Shown here: piece after piece, positions 59,523 through 64,000 of the stretch | Layout: each line of letters begins with the position of its first letter | How positions within the stretch are numbered: position 1 is the stretch's first letter | Assembly (NCBI RefSeq): GCF_030272615.1 | Contig: NC_081406.1 | Location: 211,272,997-211,336,996, forward strand | Reading direction: 5' to 3' | DNA length: 64,000 nucleotides | Origin: Cryptomeria japonica | Taxonomy: Eukaryota; Streptophyta; Pinopsida; Cupressales; Cupressaceae | Position numbers and translations under genes: made by a program | The notes under the pieces: model-generated | The model's input: the letters and a program-made list of their open reading frames with translations, nothing else | Databases searched by the model: none | Told to the model about the DNA's origin: nothing

Positions 59523-59720
59523 CTATCAACATTTTAAGGAATCTGAAGTTGCATTCAAAGACTAAGCATATATCAATCAAGTTTCATTTCTTGAGAGAAA
59601 AAGTGAATGAGAAGGAAGTTAGATTGGAATGCATATGTCTTCACGAAGCCTTTGCCTAAGGATACTTTTGACTATCTTAGAGAAAAGATGGGGGTGATTT
59701 CCCCTCTTGTTAAGAACTAA
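59523..59720 (+). pseudogene. pol: Copia A, end of RNase H
   Basis: It resumes the frame cut at 51688. The segment reads INILRNLKLHSKTKHISIKF, FLREKVNEKEV and, after a frameshift near 59640, DTFDYLREKMGVISPLVKN to the TAA at 59718. It matches the C-terminal RNase H block of element B (SKTKHISIKYYYL). Its first five bases are the right CTATC target copy. Confidence 0.88.
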
Positions 59721-60048
59721 GATGCATGGATTTGCATCAATCTAGTGGGTTTCATAGTCATATCTTGTGATCCAAATTAATGAGTGGTGGCTGCTACTTA
59801 GGGGGAGTAGTCAGTGTTGTGGTTCAAATGTTCAGATTTGGGGGATAAATGTTCAGAATTGTGAGTCAATTTTTGTGAGTTTTGTGGTGCAAATATGTGC
59901 CTTTTCCATTGATGTCAAAGGAAGAGAGATTCATGTGAAATAACATATAGTAACTTCAATGGAGAGATTATGTGAAAGGGGAGATTGTTGATTGTTGTTC
60001 TTTATTTTTTATTGATTGTTTTTCTCATCATATGTTGCCATCAATGCC

Positions 60049-60060
60049 AAAGAGGGAGAT
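60049..60060 (+). other. Polypurine tract of copia element A
   Basis: AAAGAGGGAGAT lies directly before the 3' LTR at 60061 and is close to the element B tract. Confidence 0.85.
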
Positions 60061-61365
60061 TTTTGGAGATTTTTGGGATAATGTGCAAATATGTGTTTGG
60101 ATTGACTGAGTGATGTGTTGTCATTGATGTCAACATATTCCTCTGTGTGTTTCAGTGTTGTAGTCAGATTAAGTGAGTTTGTTTGGCTAGTGCATTGCAG
60201 ATGAGTTGCTATGGATTAAAGGGTTTTGAGATAAGTATCTCTAGATGATTTAGCTCAAATTTTAGTGGTTTGCATGGAGATTTGATCAATTTATGAGATC
60301 TAGTATTGTGGTTGGATTTTCAGTTGATCAATGTTAATCAGTTTTCTGGATTTTTCTCTGCATTGCAATATCTTGGTTTGCAGATTTGGAAGAGTGTTTG
60401 GAATATTCTGGTGTGTCCTCAATTTATATGGCTCATGATTTGGAGGTTCGCAAGTGAATCTTTCAATTTTATAGTCATTGCAGTTAGTGTTCTTGAAGTT
60501 TGGTAAAATGATGGTTGAAATTATAGTAAGTGGTACTGGTGTAGTTGTTTCTATGGTAATTCATGTGCTATTTGTGTTGATGGTTCGCATTGATCGTTGT
60601 GCTCGTTGTTGATAATTTTTCTAGTATGTTCGTGTTATGCAACATTCTTGGTGACCGAATGATTGTAGCGTATTGTGAGTGTTCGAGGTATAATTCTTGG
60701 AAGTGTTGATTTAGGTCCATACTATGTCTTAACTGACATTATTTTGGTCCACATATAATATTGTAGCATGTATGGCTACATCTTTGTAATTTGTGACATG
60801 TGTTGAGTCGACCTTGAAAGATAGGTTGATGATATATATAAATAAATGTAATACTCATGTGGAGAGGTATCTCTGTGCGAATAATGCTTTGATCTTTTGG
60901 AAGAAATGAAGTAGTGTGAAGAAGTGTGAAGGAGCAGTATATGTGTTATGTGCCTAGCCAAAATTGTAACCAGGCATGAGGAGATGCTATTCTATCAATT
61001 CATGATCTTCTAGATGTAATCCAAATATTTTTGTAGGATAATGAGTCTTCCCTGGGTTGTAGCCCTTTGTTGTTTTTGAGCAATGACCCCTAGGCAATGT
61101 GCCTGAATGCATTTGCATTCCCTATTGTAATATTTCATATACTTATAACAAGGCATCATCATCTTGTGGGTAGGTTCTCACCATGGTTTTTCCCTTAAGT
61201 GGGTTTTCCACGTCAAAAATCTTGGTGTTATGTGTGTTATTGATGTGTTGTTGATTTATGCTTTCACTATTAATTATCAGATCTGAAATTGTGTTTGAAT
61301 TAAGGAAAGATTTTGAGAAAATTGATTCACCCCTCCACTCTTAGTTTTCTGCCTTGTTGCCTACA
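60061..61365 (+). repeat. 3' LTR of copia element A
   Basis: Matches 38844-40188. The TG start is mutated to TT (60061-60062). The C-run seen in the other LTR is reduced here to CCCCTCC at about 61330. It ends in CCTACA and the target copy AATAA follows. Confidence 0.92.
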
Positions 61366-61370
61366 AATAA

Positions 61371-64000
61371 TATGTTACCTAATTGTGTATATGAAATATA
61401 TTTAATATCAAGAACAAGATAATATAATATTTAATGTATTCTACCCAAAACCCAAATGCAACACTCATGATTAGACAAAGCGGAAACTAACATAAATGAA
61501 AGCATGAAATTATATCCTCACCCAATCTTCCTTGACACACTAAGCTATGGTGTTTATGTCAAACAGTTTGAAATTGAATATGATGAGATGTGAATTCTCT
61601 TTCTTGCAAACAATAATGCATATGAAGATGATGTTCAAATGGCTAAAGATAAGGCCAATTCATACATTTTTGGCCTAAGGATTGGATGGCTAAGATCAAA
61701 TTAAAGGGTCAAGTGCCCATATTGGTTGAAATCCTTGAGGGGATGAGAGGAGAATAAGTCTCCTCTCACTAATTAGTGATATTAGGAGTTTCCAAGGTTA
61801 AAAGAGAATCCATTGTTGAGGATCTCAGTGGAAAAGGTGCATGGTCAAGATTAAAAGGGTACACATGAGTACCCTATTGGGGTGAGAAAGTACTTGTAGC
61901 CTATGTTTGATATGGTACTAAGATCATGTTGCATGTGCAAATTATCCACACTTTATGCACAAGGTTCATATCTTTGAAGACATGCAGGGATGTGCACAAT
62001 ATGAGGGGGGTTTGACTAGGATTAGCTTGTACAAGTGAGGGATTAAGGGACTAATTGATATTAGCCCACTTATTAAAAGGTGGATGAAAATGGATAATTA
62101 AATAAGAATGAATATTTATTTAATTTATTTGAAAGGCGATGGGAAACTTAAGTAAATAAAATTGAAATTTATTTACTTGAGGTGGACTATAGAGGAAGGT
62201 TGAGTAAGTGACTTTAGGCTAGAAATGAGATAGAGTGAAAAATAATGAATGTTGATTTTATTAATTAAATAGGAATATTTATTTATAGTTTTTAGAAAGA
62301 GGATGAAGATCAAATTAATTGGATAAATATGGATTTATTCAATTAATTTTAAATGAAACCATTAGACATATTGGCAATGTGTCGATTTTAATGTTTACTT
62401 TTTCCCCCTATTTGAGATGGTGTAATGAAGTAGTGTCATTTCTATTGGAGTTGAGGAAAAATCAACTCTGCAGCTCCCAAAGATCACCTGCATGCAAACC
62501 TGTCATAGAAGGAGAGAAGCAAAAAAGCTATGGAGGCCAGAATTCAGAGATCCAGAAAAGAGGAGTCATATTGATTTTGTAACAAGAATGCAATTCAATA
62601 ATTATAGTTGTTATGAAAATACAAAGAGAGAATCCTTATAAAAGGATACTCAAAACCCTAAAGGGGAAAACCCTAAAGAATTATAAGATTCCTAAGTTTA
62701 GCTTAAGCATGGAATATAATAGACTAATAATTAAATAAATAATTATTAGCTAATAAAAGATAACTCCAACAATTTCAAAGAAGAATAAAATTGGTTAGAA
62801 AAAAATGGTTAGATGCCCTAATCAATAAAAGTAGAAGTGGAAACGATGAAGGATGATGGGGATGATGATGCCCCCACAATAGGACAAGTGTGTTTATGTG
62901 AACATAGGCGTGCCTTTGAAATGGACAAAAATATATTGGACAAAACACTCTTTATTTGATATAGCATTGACATTAAGCAACAAGGTATAAAGAACTAGGG
63001 TGACATGCATCCCATGTGTAAGAAAATCACCATGATATATGATACCATGATACCACTATAGTATGTATGTTAGAAGGACTATTATAAGTGAATTTCGAAT
63101 TGTAACCTTATTGTAAACTCCTAATTAGCCCACCCACAAATCTAGAATCTCTAAAATCATTCAACGACACTAATGAAGATCTAAATCATGCAATGTAAAC
63201 AAATGAAATAACAAAGATATAACTTTACAAACATGATAAGCTTGAATTCATTATTCTCCTATCCTTCAAGATATTGTGAATAAGATGTGTTTTCTCCCAA
63301 CATTAAGAACTAGCTCATGATATCATAAAGAAATGGAGTGTGATTGATTGATGATGCAAGAAAGATGATAATGATAATGAAAGAAATGATGAAAACTCTA
63401 GGAAAATTTTAGCATAATGGATGTAGACACTAGTTGTAGATGTGAAAAATGGGAAGAATAAGCCTCTTTTACAGAAATATCCAAGAGAATCAAGGGCTTA
63501 GATTAAGTGGTTAAAAGATGAATGGTCATGATTTAGAGGTGAAGGGAGAATCAATAGGATTGAGAGGTGTAAATGAGATGGAGGGATGAGATTAAGAGGT
63601 GGAAGAGAGTGAATATGATTAAGAGGTTAATTTGAACAAAGGGCTAAGATTAAGAGGTGGGTTGAATTTTTTGTTCAATGAATATGGACATTGGAGATAT
63701 GAAAAAGTGAATGAAGAGGAATGAGACACTTGTCACATGACTATGAATTTAGATTGTGATCCATGTGAACAAGTTGGAGGATAAGGGTTAGAAAGAAGAG
63801 GATATTGAATTAATTAAATAAATGGGAGCATGTATTTAATTAATAGAGGAAAAAGGTGGGTTTAATATAATCAAATAAATGATAAATATTTATTTAAATC
63901 AAGAAAGAAAAGGATAATTAATTAATTAAATAAAAAAAATATTTATCTAATAGAGGAAATAACGGTAAAATAATTAATTAAATAATACATATTTATTTAA
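61371..64000. other. AT-rich spacer, no gene recognised
   Basis: No ORF above 90 aa and no domain. There are many ATTAATTAAATAAA-type runs like those in the 1.4-kb insertion at 31305-32747, a TATA-like palindrome CCTTATAAAAGG near 62634, and repeated GATTAAGAGGT units at 63560-63660. Part of it may be a non-coding LTR or other old element whose ends lie outside the window. Confidence 0.5.

Larger units (their letters stand above)
38844..61365 (+). mobile_element. Ty1/copia element A, interrupted by a LINE and by copia element B
   Basis: LTRs at 38844-40188 and 60061-61365 are flanked by AATAA on both sides (38839-38843 and 61366-61370). Protein order is gag, protease, integrase, RT, RNase H, which is Ty1/copia. 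Without the LINE (43190-50944) and element B (51689-59527) the element is about 6.9 kb. The RT reads straight across the LINE junction and the RNase H across the element B junction, which proves the nesting. It is the oldest of the three. Confidence 0.93.

Overview
The window is transposable-element DNA from a large plant nuclear genome. I found no host gene, rRNA, intact tRNA, CRISPR or bacterial feature. The sequence is AT-rich. It is built from plant-type LTR retrotransposons primed by initiator-Met tRNA (TGGTATCAGAGC-like sites), plant L1-like LINEs with DUF4283-type ORF1 proteins, and anonymous AT-rich spacers. Long LTRs, deep nesting and old decayed copies suggest a gymnosperm, probably a conifer, but nothing seen proves the species.

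Layout. (1) Positions 1-11451: a Ty3/gypsy chromovirus of Tekay/Del type on the + strand. The 5' LTR is cut by the window edge and the 3' LTR is 4,437 bp. One 1,588-codon gag-pol frame carries seven in-frame stops and no frameshift. (2) Positions 11452 to about 16315: a minus-strand LTR element split by the Tekay copy. It has a coiled-coil Gag with four CCHC knuckles, then a second long ORF of unknown function with a TATA box and leader in front. No protease, RT or integrase is visible in the part present. (3) Positions 16316-18009: spacer with a degraded ORF and a GGGCGCCC palindrome cluster. (4) Positions 18010-22136: a 5'-truncated LINE (minus) with a 14-bp target site duplication (TSD). 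(5) Positions 22151-26690: AT-rich spacer with a SINE-like relic, small tandem repeats, one copy of a dispersed repeat and a LINE 3' fragment. (6) About 26690-35600: a decayed LINE (+) carrying a 1.4-kb insertion. (7) Positions 35600-38843: spacer with the second copy of the dispersed repeat and another LINE-like relic. (8) Positions 38844-61365: Ty1/copia element A (+, TSD AATAA), interrupted by a 7.7-kb LINE (43190-50927, minus, 17-bp TSD) and by Ty1/copia element B (51689-59522, minus, TSD CTATC). (9) Positions 61366-64000: AT-rich spacer.

The relationships are mostly historical. Element A landed first and was later hit by the LINE and by element B. The second LTR element was hit by the Tekay copy. 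Decay is dominated by C-to-T-type stops (CAG to TAG, CGA to TGA, TGG to TAG/TGA) with few or no frameshifts in the Tekay and B frames, as expected for methylated, silenced elements. The most unusual content is two extra ORFs. One is the second ORF of the minus-strand LTR element. The other is a third ORF downstream of RNase H in the 7.7-kb LINE. They look alike in layout: a globular helical region followed by a charged acidic/basic tail. They may belong to one plant transposon-associated protein family carried by two unrelated retroelement classes.
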